The position numbers and the translations under genes are program-made. The notes under the pieces were generated by a model. That model was not told where the DNA came from. It saw nothing but the letters and a program-made list of their open reading frames with translations, and did no database searches. 64,000 bases of DNA, taken from contig NZ_JAKRGH010000022.1 in NCBI RefSeq assembly GCF_022347565.1, positions 1 to 64,000 on the forward strand, read 5' to 3'. Shown here piece by piece: positions 1-11,100 of this stretch; the first letter of the stretch is position 1, and each line of letters opens with the position of its first letter. This DNA is from Vibrio sp. Of7-15. GTDB lineage: Bacteria; Pseudomonadota; Gammaproteobacteria; Enterobacterales; Vibrionaceae.

Positions 1-264
1 GAAGTATACGTACTTTCAAAAGATGAAGGTGGTCGTCACACTCCATTCTTCAAAGGCTACCGTCCACAGTTCTACTTCCGTACAACTGACGTAACTGGTG
101 ATATCTCTCTACCAGAAGGCGTTGAAATGGTAATGCCAGGCGACAACATCCAAATGGAAGTAAGTTTAATTGCTCCAATCGCAATGGATGAAGGTCTACG
201 TTTCGCTATCCGTGAAGGTGGCCGTACTGTAGGCGCTGGTGTTGTTGCTAAGATCATTGAATAA
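1..264 (+). CDS. tuf: Elongation factor Tu, C-terminal part (5' truncated by window)
   Basis: Frame 1 is open from the first base to a TAA at 262-264 and encodes the last 87 residues of EF-Tu (domain 3 beta-barrel), with the recognisable segments [20 protein letters not shown] and [17 protein letters not shown]-Tu delivers aminoacyl-tRNA to the ribosome as a GTP complex. The GTPase domain lies upstream of the window. The gene is followed by a strong hairpin terminator and then secE, the usual tufB-secE order of gammaproteobacteria. Which of the two tuf copies this is cannot be told from the end alone, but the secE neighbour suggests the tufB position. Confidence 0.98.
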   Translation, partial: EVYVLSKDEGGRHTPFFKGYRPQFYFRTTDVTGDISLPEGVEMVMPGDNIQMEVSLIAPIAMDEGLRFAIREGGRTVGAGVVAKIIE

Positions 265-284
265 TGATTTGACGAGACACTAGT

Positions 285-312
285 AAAAAGGGCATCATTT
301 GATGCCCTTTTT
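285..312 (+). terminator. Rho-independent terminator after tuf
   Basis: A perfect stem (AAAAAGGGCATC / GATGCCCTTTTT) with a 4-base loop ATTT ends in a T run, 20 bases after the tuf stop codon. It separates tuf from secE-nusG. Confidence 0.93.
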
Positions 313-492
313 CTGCACTAAATTCCGTACTTGGCTGTTTTATAGGCAAAGTACAGTCTGCATAGCAGAAATGATTTCTAAATAACTATTTGAAATCAAT
401 ATGTTAAGAGTACATTGTTAATCTTAACTCGTAGGCCCTGCAACGGCGGGGTTATTGTCGTCTATATTTAAGACTTATCACAGGTTGGTTTT

Positions 493-870
493 ATGAAAGC
501 AAATGCTGAAACTCCTGATAGCTCAAACGCAGCAGACATGTTTAAGTGGTTGCTTGTTATTGTGCTATTAGCTGCAGCTGTTGTAGGTAATTACCTGTTA
601 GGTGAAATGTCTGTTGTATTGCGAGCTGCAGGTGTTGTTGTACTGATCGCTGCTGCTGGTGGTATTGCCGCTTTTACTGCAAAAGGTAAAGCTGCCATTA
701 CGTTTGCGCGTGAATCTCGAATGGAAGTTCGTAAGGTTGTATGGCCGACACGTCAGGAAACAATGCAAACAACTTTTATCGTACTAGCTGTTACTGTAAT
801 CATGGCATTGGTGCTATGGGGCATTGATGGTGTTATGGTTCGTCTAGTTCGCCTAGTTACTGGGGTATGA
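493..870 (+). CDS. secE: Preprotein translocase subunit SecE
   Basis: 125 residues, close to the 127 of E. coli SecE. There are three hydrophobic segments (about residues 19-37, 42-60 and 94-112), and the conserved amphipathic stretch before the last one reads REVRKVVWPTRQE-like (here MEVRKVVWPTRQETMQTT). SecE is the clamp subunit of the SecYEG channel in the inner membrane. It is co-directional with nusG 11 bases downstream, the conserved secE-nusG operon. The 180 bases between the tuf terminator and the ATG must hold its promoter. A small GC-rich hairpin (436-451) lies in that leader, but I could not place a convincing -35/-10 pair. Confidence 0.97.
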   Translation: MKANAETPDSSNAADMFKWLLVIVLLAAAVVGNYLLGEMSVVLRAAGVVVLIAAAGGIAAFTAKGKAAITFARESRMEVRKVVWPTRQETMQTTFIVLAVTVIMALVLWGIDGVMVRLVRLVTGV

Positions 871-881
871 GGTAATTATCC

Positions 882-1427
882 ATGAGCGAAGCTCCAAAAA
901 AACGTTGGTATGTAGTGCAAGCATTCTCTGGCTTTGAAGGTCGAGTTGCTCAATCTCTACGTGAACATATCAAAATGCACAGCATGGAAGAGTTTTTCGG
1001 TGAGGTACTTGTACCAACAGAAGAAGTCGTTGAAATGCGTGCTGGCCAGCGCCGCAAAAGTGAGCGCAAATTTTTCCCAGGCTACGTTCTTGTTCAAATG
1101 ACAATGAACGATGAGTCTTGGCACTTGGTACGTAGTATACCGCGTGTAATGGGCTTCATTGGTGGTACCTCTGATCGTCCAGCTCCAATTTCAGACAAAG
1201 AAGCAGATGCTATCTTGAACCGTTTAGAGCAGGCAAGTGAAGCGCCTCGTCCTAAGACGTTGTTTGAAGCTGGTGAAGTTGTTCGTGTTACTGAAGGCCC
1301 ATTCGCGGACTTCAACGGTACTGTTGAAGAAGTTGACTATGAGAAGAGTCGCTTGAAAGTATCGGTTTCTATCTTTGGCCGTGCTACTCCAGTTGAACTG
1401 GAATTTGGTCAAGTAGAAAAGAACTGA
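882..1427 (+). CDS. nusG: Transcription termination/antitermination factor NusG
   Basis: 181 residues, the same length as E. coli NusG. The N-terminal NGN domain begins [12 protein letters not shown] and includes the [10 protein letters not shown] strand. The C-terminal KOW domain contains [15 protein letters not shown]. NusG binds the RNA polymerase clamp to suppress pausing, and its KOW domain contacts either Rho or ribosomal S10. It is translated from an ATG 11 bases after secE and is followed by a structure that serves as terminator and as rplK promoter. Confidence 0.98.
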   Translation: MSEAPKKRWYVVQAFSGFEGRVAQSLREHIKMHSMEEFFGEVLVPTEEVVEMRAGQRRKSERKFFPGYVLVQMTMNDESWHLVRSIPRVMGFIGGTSDRPAPISDKEADAILNRLEQASEAPRPKTLFEAGEVVRVTEGPFADFNGTVEEVDYEKSRLKVSVSIFGRATPVELEFGQVEKN

Positions 1428-1448
1428 TCAAAAACTCGCCAAATATGG

Positions 1449-1477
1449 TTGTCAAAGGCGTGAAATTGGAATACAAT
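1449..1477 (+). promoter_or_regulatory. Promoter of rplKA (embedded in the nusG terminator)
   Basis: -35 TTGTCA (1449-1454), a 17-base spacer and -10 TACAAT (1472-1477), followed by a GC-rich discriminator (CGCGCC), as is usual for stringently controlled ribosomal promoters. It overlaps the dyad 1454-1490. A TACAAT-TTCGCGCC arrangement is also what I recall for the E. coli L11 promoter. Confidence 0.8.
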
Positions 1478-1490
1478 TTCGCGCCTTTTT
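1454..1490 (+). terminator. Hairpin with T run after nusG
   Basis: A long dyad (AAAGGCGTGAAATTG / CAATTTCGCGCCTTT, with one mismatch) with a 5-base loop is followed by TTTTT. It has full intrinsic-terminator form, yet the rplK -10 box is part of the 3' arm, so one element both ends nusG transcription and starts rplKA. Confidence 0.75.
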
Positions 1491-1549
1491 GTTAACGGGG
1501 AGCTTATTTTCATAGAATAAGCGTTAGAACCCAAGTATTAGGAAATATC

Positions 1550-1978
1550 ATGGCTAAGAAAGTTGAAGCTTATATCAAGCTGCAAGTTGCAGCGGGTATG
1601 GCAAACCCAAGTCCACCAGTTGGTCCTGCTCTAGGTCAACACGGTGTGAACATCATGGAATTCTGTAAAGCGTTCAACGCAAAAACAGAATCTGTTGAGA
1701 AAGGTCTACCAATCCCAGTTGTTATCTCTGTATACAACGACCGCTCTTTCACATTCGTAACTAAGACTCCACCTGCTGCTGTTCTTCTTAAGAAAGCTGC
1801 TGGCGTTAAGTCTGGTTCTGGTCGTCCAAACACTGAGAAAGTAGGTACTGTAACTGACGCTCAACTGCAAGAAATTGCTGAGACTAAAGCTGCAGACATG
1901 ACTGGTGCAGACATTGAAGCTATGAAGCGCTCAATTGCTGGTACTGCTCGTTCAATGGGCCTAGTGGTAGAGGGTTAA
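1550..1978 (+). CDS. rplK: 50S ribosomal protein L11
   Basis: 142 residues, starting [20 protein letters not shown] with the [19 protein letters not shown] signature. L11 forms the GTPase-associated centre with 23S rRNA and is needed for RelA activation. It is the substrate of the trimethyltransferase PrmA, whose gene is also in this window (26276-27160). It overlies its own promoter region and is 4 bases from rplA, so the two are translationally coupled. Confidence 0.99.
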   Translation: MAKKVEAYIKLQVAAGMANPSPPVGPALGQHGVNIMEFCKAFNAKTESVEKGLPIPVVISVYNDRSFTFVTKTPPAAVLLKKAAGVKSGSGRPNTEKVGTVTDAQLQEIAETKAADMTGADIEAMKRSIAGTARSMGLVVEG

Positions 1979-1982
1979 GATC

Positions 1983-2687
1983 ATGGCAAAACTGACTAAG
2001 CGCATGCGCGTTATTCGCGAAAAAGTTGACGTAACTAAAGATTACGAAATCAACGAAGCTGTTGCTCTTCTTAAAGAACTAGCTACTGCTAAATTTACTG
2101 AAAGTGTTGACGTTGCTGTTAACCTTGGTATCGATGCACGTAAATCAGATCAAAACGTTCGTGGTGCAACTGTACTACCACACGGTACTGGTCGTGAAAT
2201 CCGTGTAGCTGTATTTACTCAAGGTGCAAACGCTGAAGCTGCAAAAGCTGCTGGCGCTGACCTAGTAGGTATGGACGATCTTGCTGAGCAAGTTAAGAAA
2301 GGCGAAATGAACTTCGACGTTGTTGTTGCTTCTCCAGATGCAATGCGCGTTGTAGGTCAGCTAGGTACTATTCTTGGTCCTCGCGGTCTAATGCCAAACC
2401 CTAAAGTTGGTACTGTAACTCCTAACGTTGCTGAAGCTGTTAAGAATGCTAAAGCTGGTCAGGTTCGTTACCGTAACGACAAAAACGGCATCATTCACAC
2501 TACTATCGGTAAAGTGAGCTTTGATGCTAACCAACTACAAGAGAACTTAGAAGCTCTTCTAGTTGCTCTTAAGAAAGCTAAGCCTTCTTCAGCGAAGGGT
2601 ACTTTCCTTAAGAAAGTAAGCATCTCTACTACTATGGGTGCTGGCGTTACAGTTGATCAGAATACTCTGGACACTAACGCAAACTAA
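1983..2687 (+). CDS. rplA: 50S ribosomal protein L1
   Basis: 234 residues, matching the family length. Typical segments are [12 protein letters not shown] at the start, [20 protein letters not shown] near residue 125-145 and the [16 protein letters not shown] stretch. L1 binds the mobile L1 stalk of 23S rRNA and in enterobacteria represses its own rplKA mRNA. It follows rplK after 4 bases. The rplJ promoter starts two bases past its stop codon. Confidence 0.99.
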   Translation: MAKLTKRMRVIREKVDVTKDYEINEAVALLKELATAKFTESVDVAVNLGIDARKSDQNVRGATVLPHGTGREIRVAVFTQGANAEAAKAAGADLVGMDDLAEQVKKGEMNFDVVVASPDAMRVVGQLGTILGPRGLMPNPKVGTVTPNVAEAVKNAKAGQVRYRNDKNGIIHTTIGKVSFDANQLQENLEALLVALKKAKPSSAKGTFLKKVSISTTMGAGVTVDQNTLDTNAN

Positions 2688-2688
2688 T

Positions 2689-2716
2689 TTGCAAAGGCGT
2701 GAGATTTGTGTATAAT
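2689..2716 (+). promoter_or_regulatory. Promoter of rplJL(-rpoBC)
   Basis: -35 TTGCAA (2689-2694), a 16-base spacer and a perfect -10 TATAAT (2711-2716), followed by TTTGCGCC. The context (AAAGGCGTGAGAT before the -10 and GCGCC after it) closely repeats the rplK promoter, so both ribosomal promoters share one template, including the imperfect dyad. Confidence 0.82.
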
Positions 2717-2935
2717 TTTGCGCCTATCAAATTTTATGGTTGGGGCTACAAGATACTTCGTTATCTAAGGTAGTTTCCGTCCAAGACCGTAGGCGTCCTT
2801 AGGGGCTTAATAAAACCTGCGTAGACGGTGCCCGAACTGAACAACTGGTTTTTTATTAAATTGGTTTTCTGGGAATGCACCGTAATTACTCTCCTGCAAT
2901 ATGGCAGTGAGTGGTGTAATAACAACCAGAGGTTA
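2717..2935 (+). promoter_or_regulatory. L10-L12 binding mRNA leader (ribosomal autoregulation)
   Basis: A 225-base untranslated leader lies between the promoter and the rplJ ATG. It contains the segment TTTCCGTCCAAGACCG (about 2774-2789), whose CCGTC pairs with GACGG at 2824-2828, as in the E. coli L10 leader. L10(L12)4 binds this structure and blocks translation of rplJ. A longer open frame starting at 2828 runs through the leader into rplJ and is not the real start. Confidence 0.85.
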
Positions 2936-2941
2936 ATCCAA

Positions 2942-3433
2942 ATGGCTTTAAATCTTCAAGACAAAAAAGCAATTGTTGCTGAAGTCAACGAAGCAGCCAG
3001 TGGTGCACTTTCTGCAGTTGTAGCTGACTCTCGTGGCGTTACTGTTGGCGCAATGACTTCTCTACGTAAACAAGCTCGTGAAGCTGGTGTTTACATGAAA
3101 GTTGTTCGTAACACATTAGCACGCCGTGCAGTAGAAGGTACTGAGTATGAGTGTCTAACTGACACTTTCACTGGTCCTAGTCTACTTGCGTTCTCTAACG
3201 AGCACCCAGGTGCTGCAGCGCGTCTTTTCAAAGACTTCGCTAAAGAGAACAAAGATTTCGAGATCAAAGCTGCTGCATTCGAAGGCGCAGTTACTGATGC
3301 TGAAGTACTAGCGACACTACCAACTTACGACGAAGCAATTGCACGCCTAATGATGTGCATGAAAGAAGCTTCAGCTGGCAAGCTGGTACGTACTATCGCT
3401 GCTGTTCGCGACCAAAAAGAAGAAGCTGCTTAA
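2942..3433 (+). CDS. rplJ: 50S ribosomal protein L10
   Basis: 163 residues from the ATG at 2942, preceded by an AGAGG ribosome-binding site. The N-terminus [20 protein letters not shown] and the segment [16 protein letters not shown]-like ([19 protein letters not shown]) are typical of L10. The protein forms the base of the L7/L12 stalk and, with L12, represses its own mRNA through the preceding leader. The open frame upstream to 2828 is rejected because it would translate the regulatory leader and make the protein 38 residues too long. Confidence 0.98.
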   Translation: MALNLQDKKAIVAEVNEAASGALSAVVADSRGVTVGAMTSLRKQAREAGVYMKVVRNTLARRAVEGTEYECLTDTFTGPSLLAFSNEHPGAAARLFKDFAKENKDFEIKAAAFEGAVTDAEVLATLPTYDEAIARLMMCMKEASAGKLVRTIAAVRDQKEEAA

Positions 3434-3490
3434 TTAGCGCACTTCATTGGTTGCAAAATAAACTAATTGTTGACTTAAAAGAGAATTGTT

Positions 3491-3859
3491 ATGTCTATTA
3501 CTAACGAGCAAATCCTAGACGCAGTTGCAGAAATGTCTGTAATGCAAGTTGTTGAGCTTATCGAAGCTATGGAAGAGAAATTCGGTGTTTCTGCTGCTGC
3601 TGCAGTAGTTGCAGGTGGCGCAGCTGGCGGCGACGCTGCTGAAGAGCAAACTGAATTCGACGTAATCCTAACTGCTGTTGGCGGTAACAAAGTTTCTGTT
3701 ATCAAAGCAGTACGTGGCGCAACTGGCCTAGGTCTTAAAGAAGCTAAAGGTCTTGTAGACGGTGCTCCAGCACCTCTAAAAGAAGCTGTTTCTAAAGAAG
3801 AAGCAGAAGCTCTTAAAGCTCAGCTAGAAGAAGCTGGTGCTTCTGTTGAAGTTAAGTAA
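3491..3859 (+). CDS. rplL: 50S ribosomal protein L7/L12
   Basis: 122 residues. An N-terminal dimerisation helix ([22 protein letters not shown]) is joined by an Ala/Gly-rich hinge (about residues 37-52) to the C-terminal domain with [20 protein letters not shown], which recruits translational GTPases. It follows rplJ by 57 bases in the same transcript. The gene is very rich in the Vibrio-preferred codons GCT, GAA and AAA, as expected for high expression. Confidence 0.99.
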   Translation: MSITNEQILDAVAEMSVMQVVELIEAMEEKFGVSAAAAVVAGGAAGGDAAEEQTEFDVILTAVGGNKVSVIKAVRGATGLGLKEAKGLVDGAPAPLKEAVSKEEAEALKAQLEEAGASVEVK

Positions 3860-3893
3860 TTTATACTTAATTTCTTAGCCTTTATAGGCTAAT

Positions 3894-3924
3894 GGCTGGT
3901 GGTTTATTAACCACCGGCCTTTTT
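3894..3924 (+). terminator. Attenuator/terminator between rplL and rpoB
   Basis: Stem GGCTGGTGGTT / AACCACCGGCC with loop TATT and a short T run, 34 bases after rplL. At this place E. coli has a partial terminator that lowers rpoBC expression relative to rplJL. The same role is inferred here. Confidence 0.8.
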
Positions 3925-3982
3925 GCGCTGTAGAGTGTCGGTGTTTTTCACACTGTTTAGTCCACCACACTTTAAGCAAAAA

Positions 3983-4057
3983 AACATCAACTGTCATCTT
4001 CAGGTGATGTTCCTACAGTAAACAGTGTTATTAGTCACTGTCCCAAAGTTGGACAGT
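3983..4057 (+). other. Two hairpins in the rplL-rpoB spacer (candidate RNase III site)
   Basis: First hairpin: AACATCA-A-CTG (3983-3993) pairs with CAG-G-TGATGTT (4001-4011), eleven positions with one mismatch. Second hairpin: ACTGTCC (4037-4043) pairs with GGACAGT (4051-4057). E. coli carries an RNase III processing hairpin in this spacer, and these are the candidates for it. No separate rpoB promoter was recognised. Confidence 0.55.
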
Positions 4058-4089
4058 TCGGGTCACTTATCAGCGAGCTGAGGAACCCT

Positions 4090-7000
4090 ATGGTTTACTC
4101 TTATACCGAGAAAAAGCGCATCCGTAAGGATTTTGGTAAGCGTCCACAAGTGTTGGACATACCATACTTGCTTTCGATCCAACTTGATTCATTCAAGAAA
4201 TTTATCGAGCAAGATCCAGAAGGGCAATACGGTCTTGAAGCTGCCTTTCGTTCTGTTTTCCCAATTCAGAGCTACAATGGCAATTCCGAGCTGCAATACG
4301 TTAGCTATCGTCTCGGTGAGCCAGTATTCGATGTTAAAGAATGTCAAATTCGTGGCGTAACTTATTCTGCACCACTACGCGTTAAACTACGTTTAGTAAT
4401 GTTTGATAAAGACGCACCGGCTGGTACCGTAAAAGACATTAAAGAACAAGAAGTCTACATGGGTGAAATGCCACTCATGACAGACAATGGTACCTTTGTA
4501 ATCAATGGTACTGAGAGGGTTATCGTATCCCAGCTGCACCGAAGCCCAGGCGTCTTCTTCGACAGCGATAAGGGTAAAACCCACTCATCAGGGAAAGTGT
4601 TATATAACGCACGCGTTATCCCTTACCGCGGTTCATGGTTAGATTTCGAATTCGATCCGAAAGATAACCTATTTGTACGTATCGACCGTCGTCGTAAACT
4701 GCCTGCATCTATCATTCTTCGTGCGTTGAATAAAACCACTGAAGAAATTTTGGATCTATTCTTCGAAAAAGTAACTTTTGAAGTTAAAGACCAAACATTA
4801 ATGATGGAGCTGATTCCTGATCGTCTACGTGGTGAAACTGCGACATTCGACATTGAATCTAACGGTAAAGTATACGTTGAAGCTGGTCGTCGTATTACTG
4901 CTCGTCACATCCGTCAACTGACTAAAGATGATGTTAAACACATCGAAGCGCCAGTTGATTACATCGTGGGCAAAGTATCTGCTCGTGATTATGTGAACGA
5001 AGCTACTGGCGAACTAATCGTTACTGCGAACCAAGAATTAAGCCTAGAATCTCTTGCGAACCTGTCTCAAGCAGGCCACAAGAAGATCGAAGTGCTATTC
5101 ACTAATGACTTAGACCACGGTCCATACATGTCTGACACTTTACGTGTTGACAGTACTGTTGATCGCATCTCTGCATTGGTTGAAATCTATCGCATGATGC
5201 GCCCAGGCGAGCCACCAACAAAAGAAGCAGCAGAAGCACTATTTGAAAGCTTGTTCTTCTCAGAAGATCGTTATGATCTATCTGCTGTTGGTCGTATGAA
5301 GTTCAATAGCTCTATCGCACGCGATGAATCTACCGGTGCTGGTACGCTTGATGAAAGCGACATCATCGAAGTAATGCGTAAGCTAATTGGCATTCGTAAC
5401 GGTATTGGTGAAGTCGATGATATCGATCACCTTGGTAACCGTCGTATTCGTTCTGTGGGCGAAATGGCTGAAAACCAATTCCGTGTTGGTCTAGTTCGTG
5501 TTGAGCGTGCAGTTAAAGAACGTCTAAGCTTAGGCGATCTTGATGCAATCATGCCTCAAGACTTAATTAATGCTAAGCCTATTTCTGCGGCAGTAAAAGA
5601 GTTCTTTGGCTCTTCTCAGCTGTCTCAGTTTATGGACCAGAACAACCCACTGTCAGAAGTTACTCACAAACGTCGTATCTCGGCGCTTGGTCCAGGTGGT
5701 CTGACTCGTGAGCGTGCTGGCTTCGAAGTACGTGACGTACACGCGACTCACTACGGTCGTCTATGTCCTATCGAAACGCCGGAAGGTCCAAACATCGGTC
5801 TTATCAACTCATTGTCTGCTTTTGCACAATGTAATGATTATGGCTTCCTAGAAACACCTTACCGTCGTGTTATCGATGGCAAAGTAACTGACGAAGTTGA
5901 TTACTTATCTGCGATTGAAGAAGGTCAATACGTTATTGCGCAGGCGAATGCCTCGTTAAACGAAGACCGTAGCTTCAGTGATGAGTTAGTAACAGCACGT
6001 CAAAAAGGTGATTCAGGTCTTCACCCACGTGATCACGTTCAATATATGGACGTTGCAACCAACCAAGTTGTATCGGTAGCGGCATCTTTGATCCCGTTCC
6101 TAGAGCACGATGATGCAAACCGTGCATTGATGGGTGCGAACATGCAACGTCAGGCAGTTCCAACTTTAAAAGCTGATAAGCCTTTAGTTGGTACTGGTAT
6201 TGAGCGTAATGTAGCGGTTGACTCAGGTGTAACTGCTGTAGCTAAACGTAGCGGTACTGTTCAATCGGTAGACGCATCTCGTATCGTAGTTAAAGTAAAT
6301 GAAGATGAGCTGATCCCAGGTGAAGCGGGCATCGACATCTACAACTTAACTAAGTACACGCGTTCTAACCAGAACACATGTATCAACCAGCGCCCAACTG
6401 TATTACCAGGTGAGCCAGTAGCTCGTGGTGATGTTCTTGCTGATGGTCCTTCAACAGACCTTGGTGAGCTAGCGCTTGGTCAGAACATGCGTATCGCGTT
6501 CATGCCTTGGAACGGTTATAACTTCGAGGATTCAATCCTTGTATCTGAGCGTGTAGTTCAGGAAGACCGTTTCACAACGATTCACATCCAAGAGCTATCA
6601 TGTGTTGCACGTGATACTAAACTGGGTAGTGAAGAAATCACTGCAGATATCCCTAACGTGGGTGAAGCAGCGCTTTCTAAGCTTGACGAATCTGGTGTGG
6701 TTTACATCGGCGCAGAAGTTAAAGGTGGCGACATCTTAGTAGGTAAAGTGACACCTAAAGGTGAAACTCAGCTTACTCCTGAAGAAAAACTTCTACGTGC
6801 AATCTTCGGTGAAAAAGCGTCTGACGTTAAAGACTCTTCACTACGTGTTCCTAACAGTGTTTCTGGTACGATCATTGACGTACAAGTATTCACTCGTGAT
6901 GGCGTAGAAAAAGACAAGCGTGCGCTAGAAATCGAAGCGATGCAGCTAAAAGAAGCGAAGAAAGACATCACTGAAGAATTCCAGATTCTTGAGGGTGGCC

Positions 7001-8115
7001 TATTTGCTCGTGTTCGTTCACTACTGCTATCTGCAGGTTACAGTGAAGACAAGCTAAATTCGATTGATCGTAAGAAGCTACTTGAACTGACTCTAGACGA
7101 TGAAGCTCAACAAAATCAGCTAGAACAACTGGCTGAGCAATATGATGAGCTAAAAGCTGAATTCGATAAGAAGTTCGAAACTAAGCGTCGTAAGATCACT
7201 CAAGGTGATGATTTAGCACCTGGTGTTCTTAAGATTGTTAAGGTTTACTTAGCGGTTAAGCGTCGTATCCAGCCTGGTGATAAGATGGCGGGTCGTCACG
7301 GTAACAAAGGTGTAATCTCTAAGATTAACCCTGTTGAAGATATGCCGTATGACGAAACGGGTCGTCCAGTCGATATCGTACTGAACCCACTGGGTGTACC
7401 ATCGCGTATGAACATCGGTCAGATCCTTGAAACTCACATGGGTCTAGCTGCACGCGGTATCGGTGACAAGATCAACCAAATGCTGAAAGAACAGCAGGAG
7501 CTTCATAAGTTCCGCAACTTCTTACAGAAGGTTTATGATCTAGGTGATACACGTCAGCATATCGACATCGCTAAGCTAACAGACGATGAAGTTCGTACGT
7601 TGATTCAGAACCTTCGTGGCGGTCTACCAATTGCGACTCCAGTATTTGATGGTGCTCCTGAAGTATCGATCAAAGAACTGCTTAAACTTGCGGATCTACC
7701 AGAATCTGGTCAGCTACGCTTGTTTGATGGTCGTACAGGTGACGAGTTTGAGCGTCCTGTAACTGTAGGTTACATGTACATGCTGAAACTGAACCACTTA
7801 GTTGATGACAAGATGCACGCACGTTCAACTGGTTCTTACAGCCTAGTAACTCAGCAACCACTTGGTGGTAAAGCTCAGTTCGGTGGTCAGCGTTTCGGTG
7901 AGATGGAAGTATGGGCACTTGAAGCATACGGTGCTGCATATACTCTACAAGAAATGCTAACAGTTAAGTCAGATGACGTGAATGGCCGTACTAAGATGTA
8001 TAAGAACATCGTAGATGGCGATCATCGTATGGAACCTGGTATGCCAGAATCGTTCAACGTATTGTTGAAAGAGATCCGCTCACTAGGTATCAACATCGAG
8101 CTAGAAGACGAATAA
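4090..8115 (+). CDS. rpoB: RNA polymerase beta subunit
   Basis: 1341 residues (E. coli 1342), started by an ATG after GAGGAA. Beta forms one side of the active-site cleft of the core enzyme and carries the rifampicin pocket. That pocket (about residues 505-535) has the wild-type pattern [20 protein letters not shown] with Asp, His and Ser at the usual resistance positions, so no known rifampicin mutation is visible. The catalytic-loop region HGNKGVIS and the C-terminal [19 protein letters not shown] clamp-contact segment are intact. It is co-transcribed with rpoC. Confidence 0.99.
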   Translation: MVYSYTEKKRIRKDFGKRPQVLDIPYLLSIQLDSFKKFIEQDPEGQYGLEAAFRSVFPIQSYNGNSELQYVSYRLGEPVFDVKECQIRGVTYSAPLRVKLRLVMFDKDAPAGTVKDIKEQEVYMGEMPLMTDNGTFVINGTERVIVSQLHRSPGVFFDSDKGKTHSSGKVLYNARVIPYRGSWLDFEFDPKDNLFVRIDRRRKLPASIILRALNKTTEEILDLFFEKVTFEVKDQTLMMELIPDRLRGETATFDIESNGKVYVEAGRRITARHIRQLTKDDVKHIEAPVDYIVGKVSARDYVNEATGELIVTANQELSLESLANLSQAGHKKIEVLFTNDLDHGPYMSDTLRVDSTVDRISALVEIYRMMRPGEPPTKEAAEALFESLFFSEDRYDLSAVGRMKFNSSIARDESTGAGTLDESDIIEVMRKLIGIRNGIGEVDDIDHLGNRRIRSVGEMAENQFRVGLVRVERAVKERLSLGDLDAIMPQDLINAKPISAAVKEFFGSSQLSQFMDQNNPLSEVTHKRRISALGPGGLTRERAGFEVRDVHATHYGRLCPIETPEGPNIGLINSLSAFAQCNDYGFLETPYRRVIDGKVTDEVDYLSAIEEGQYVIAQANASLNEDRSFSDELVTARQKGDSGLHPRDHVQYMDVATNQVVSVAASLIPFLEHDDANRALMGANMQRQAVPTLKADKPLVGTGIERNVAVDSGVTAVAKRSGTVQSVDASRIVVKVNEDELIPGEAGIDIYNLTKYTRSNQNTCINQRPTVLPGEPVARGDVLADGPSTDLGELALGQNMRIAFMPWNGYNFEDSILVSERVVQEDRFTTIHIQELSCVARDTKLGSEEITADIPNVGEAALSKLDESGVVYIGAEVKGGDILVGKVTPKGETQLTPEEKLLRAIFGEKASDVKDSSLRVPNSVSGTIIDVQVFTRDGVEKDKRALEIEAMQLKEAKKDITEEFQILEGGLFARVRSLLLSAGYSEDKLNSIDRKKLLELTLDDEAQQNQLEQLAEQYDELKAEFDKKFETKRRKITQGDDLAPGVLKIVKVYLAVKRRIQPGDKMAGRHGNKGVISKINPVEDMPYDETGRPVDIVLNPLGVPSRMNIGQILETHMGLAARGIGDKINQMLKEQQELHKFRNFLQKVYDLGDTRQHIDIAKLTDDEVRTLIQNLRGGLPIATPVFDGAPEVSIKELLKLADLPESGQLRLFDGRTGDEFERPVTVGYMYMLKLNHLVDDKMHARSTGSYSLVTQQPLGGKAQFGGQRFGEMEVWALEAYGAAYTLQEMLTVKSDDVNGRTKMYKNIVDGDHRMEPGMPESFNVLLKEIRSLGINIELEDE

Positions 8116-8149
8116 TTTCAGTTTACTGAATTATCCGGTTAGAACATGA

Positions 8150-8172
8150 GGCGCTCAGCCTGAGCGCCTTTT
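8150..8172 (+). other. GC-rich hairpin in the rpoB-rpoC spacer
   Basis: A perfect 8-bp stem (GGCGCTCA / TGAGCGCC) with a 3-base loop and TTTT lies 27 bases before the rpoC start. A second hairpin (ATAATT-T-CAG / CTG-AATTAT, about 8111-8134) precedes it. Since rpoC must be made with rpoB, this is a weak attenuator or an mRNA-processing or stability element rather than a full terminator. Confidence 0.6.
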
Positions 8173-8198
8173 CAGGTATCTCCTTACAGGAGCCGAAT

Positions 8199-11100
8199 GT
8201 GAAAGACTTATTAAAGTTTCTGAAAGCACAGCATAAGACTGAAGAATTTGATGCAATCAAAATCGGTCTAGCGTCACCAGACATGATCCGTTCATGGTCT
8301 TTTGGTGAAGTTAAAAAGCCAGAAACAATCAACTACCGTACCTTTAAGCCAGAACGTGACGGCCTTTTCTGTGCACGTATTTTTGGTCCAGTTAAAGATT
8401 ACGAGTGTCTTTGTGGCAAATACAAACGCCTAAAGCACCGTGGTGTTATCTGTGAAAAATGTGGCGTAGAAGTAACGCAAACTAAAGTTCGTCGTGATCG
8501 TATGGGTCATATCGAGCTTGCTTCTCCAGTTGCCCACATCTGGTTCCTGAAGTCACTGCCATCTCGTATCGGTCTGTTAATGGACATGCCGCTACGTGAC
8601 ATCGAGCGTGTACTTTACTTCGAATCTTACGTAGTAATCGAACCAGGCATGACCAACCTTGAGCGTAGCCAAATGCTGACTGAAGAGCAGTATCTTGACG
8701 CGCTTGAAGAATGGGGCGATGAGTTCGACGCTAAGATGGGTGCTGAAGCCGTTAAAGCTTTGCTGGCCAATATGGACCTGCAAAACGAAATGGAGCTAAT
8801 GCGCGAAGAGTTAGAAACCACTAATTCTGAAACTAAGCGTAAGAAAATCACTAAGCGTTTGAAATTGGTAGAAGCGTTTGTTCAATCTGGTAACAACCCA
8901 GAGTGGATGATCCTAACTGTATTACCAGTTCTTCCGCCAGATCTTCGTCCTCTAGTACCACTAGATGGCGGTCGTTTTGCAACGTCAGATCTGAATGACT
9001 TATATCGTCGTGTGATCAACCGTAACAACCGTTTGAAGCGTCTTCTAGACCTAGCTGCACCAGACATTATCGTACGTAACGAAAAGCGTATGTTACAAGA
9101 GTCTGTTGATGCACTTCTTGATAACGGTCGTCGTGGTCGTGCGATCACAGGTTCGAACAAGCGTCCTCTGAAATCTCTTGCTGATATGATCAAGGGTAAA
9201 CAAGGTCGTTTCCGTCAGAACCTTCTAGGTAAACGTGTAGACTACTCTGGTCGTTCTGTAATCACAGTAGGTCCATACCTTCGTCTACATCAGTGTGGTC
9301 TTCCTAAGAAGATGGCACTTGAGCTATTTAAACCGTTTATCTACAGCAAGCTAGAAACTCGTGGTCTTGCAACTACGATTAAAGCTGCTAAGAAAATGGT
9401 AGAGCGTGAAGAAGCTATCGTTTGGGATATCCTAGACGAAGTAATCCGCGAACACCCAGTACTATTGAACCGTGCACCAACACTTCACCGTCTTGGTATC
9501 CAGGCGTTCGAACCAGTACTTATCGAAGGTAAAGCAATTCAGCTTCACCCACTAGTGTGTGCGGCATACAACGCCGACTTCGATGGTGACCAAATGGCGG
9601 TACACGTACCTCTAACTCTGGAAGCACAGTTAGAAGCACGTACATTAATGATGTCTACTAACAACATCCTGTCTCCTGCGTCCGGTGATCCTATCATCGT
9701 ACCTTCTCAGGACGTTGTATTGGGTCTGTACTACATGACCCGTGAAAAAATTAACGCGAAAGGCGAAGGCATGTACCTTGCCGATACGCGTGAAGCTGAA
9801 AAAGCATACCGTACGAAGAGCGCAGAGCTTCATGCTCGTGTAAAAGTTCGTATTACTGAAGTAATTCGTGACGAAGACGGTAACGAAACCAGCGAAACTA
9901 AGCTAATCGATACGACGGTTGGTCGTGCGATGCTATGGAACATCGTACCTAACGGCTTACCATACAGCTTGGTAAACCAAAAACTAGGTAAGAAGCAAAT
10001 CTCTATGCTTCTGAACGAGTGTTACCGTAAGCTTGGTCTTAAAGACACTGTTATCTTCGCTGACCAAATCATGTACACAGGTTTTGCCTACGCTGCACTT
10101 TCTGGTGTGTCTGTTGGTATCGATGACATGGTGGTTCCTGATGCTAAGTACACGAAAGTGTCGGATGCAGAAGAAGAAGTTGCACAAATTCAGGCACAGT
10201 TCCAGTCTGGTCTTGTGACTGCTGGTGAGCGTTATAACAAAGTTATCGATATCTGGGCAGCAACGAACGATCAAGTTGCTAAAGAGATGATGGATAACCT
10301 ATCTTCTGAAACTGTTATTAACCGTGACGGTGAAGAAGAACAACAAGAATCATTTAACAGCGTTTACATGATGGCCGACTCCGGTGCTCGTGGTTCTGCT
10401 GCGCAGATTCGTCAGCTAGCTGGTATGCGTGGTCTGATGGCGAAACCGGATGGTTCTATCATCGAAACACCGATCACGGCGAACTTCCGTGAAGGTCTAA
10501 ACGTTAACCAATACTTCATCTCAACGCACGGTGCTCGTAAGGGTCTTGCGGATACGGCACTGAAAACAGCGAACTCGGGTTACCTAACTCGTCGTCTTGT
10601 TGACGTTGCTCAGGATGTAGTAGTTCACCTTGATGATTGTGGTACACACGCTGGTGTGACTATGATCCCTCTAATCGAAGGTGGTGACGTTAAAGAACCT
10701 CTACACGAACGTGTTCTTGGTCGTGTGGTTGCTGAAGATGTACTTAAGCCTGGTACTGAAGAAGTTCTTCTTCCTCGTAACACGCTTCTTGATGAGAAGT
10801 GGTGTGAGATTGTTGAAGAAAACTCCGTTGACCTAATTAAAGTACGTTCTGTGGTTAGTTGTGAAGCTGACTTCGGTTGTTGTGCGAAGTGTTACGGTCG
10901 TGATCTGGCTCGTGGTCACATGGTTAACCAAGGTGAGTCAGTGGGTGTTATCGCTGCTCAGTCAATCGGTGAGCCGGGTACACAGCTTACGATGCGTACG
11001 TTCCACATCGGTGGTGCTGCATCGACAGCCGCTGCTGAGAACAGCATCCAAGTTAAGACTACAGGTACTGTGAAACTTCACAATGCTAAGTACGTTACTA

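Noticed and set aside
436-451. CCCTGC-AACG-GCGGGG hairpin before secE
   Set aside because: Short, with a G-T pair and no T run; not enough to call a terminator or riboswitch.
313-492. tRNA-Trp expected by some tuf-secE layouts
   Set aside because: No cloverleaf, anticodon arm or CCA end could be found in this spacer.
2828-2941. N-terminal extension of the rplJ frame into the leader
   Set aside because: It would add 38 residues not found in L10 and would translate the L10-binding leader; AGAGG and ATG at 2942 fit the family.
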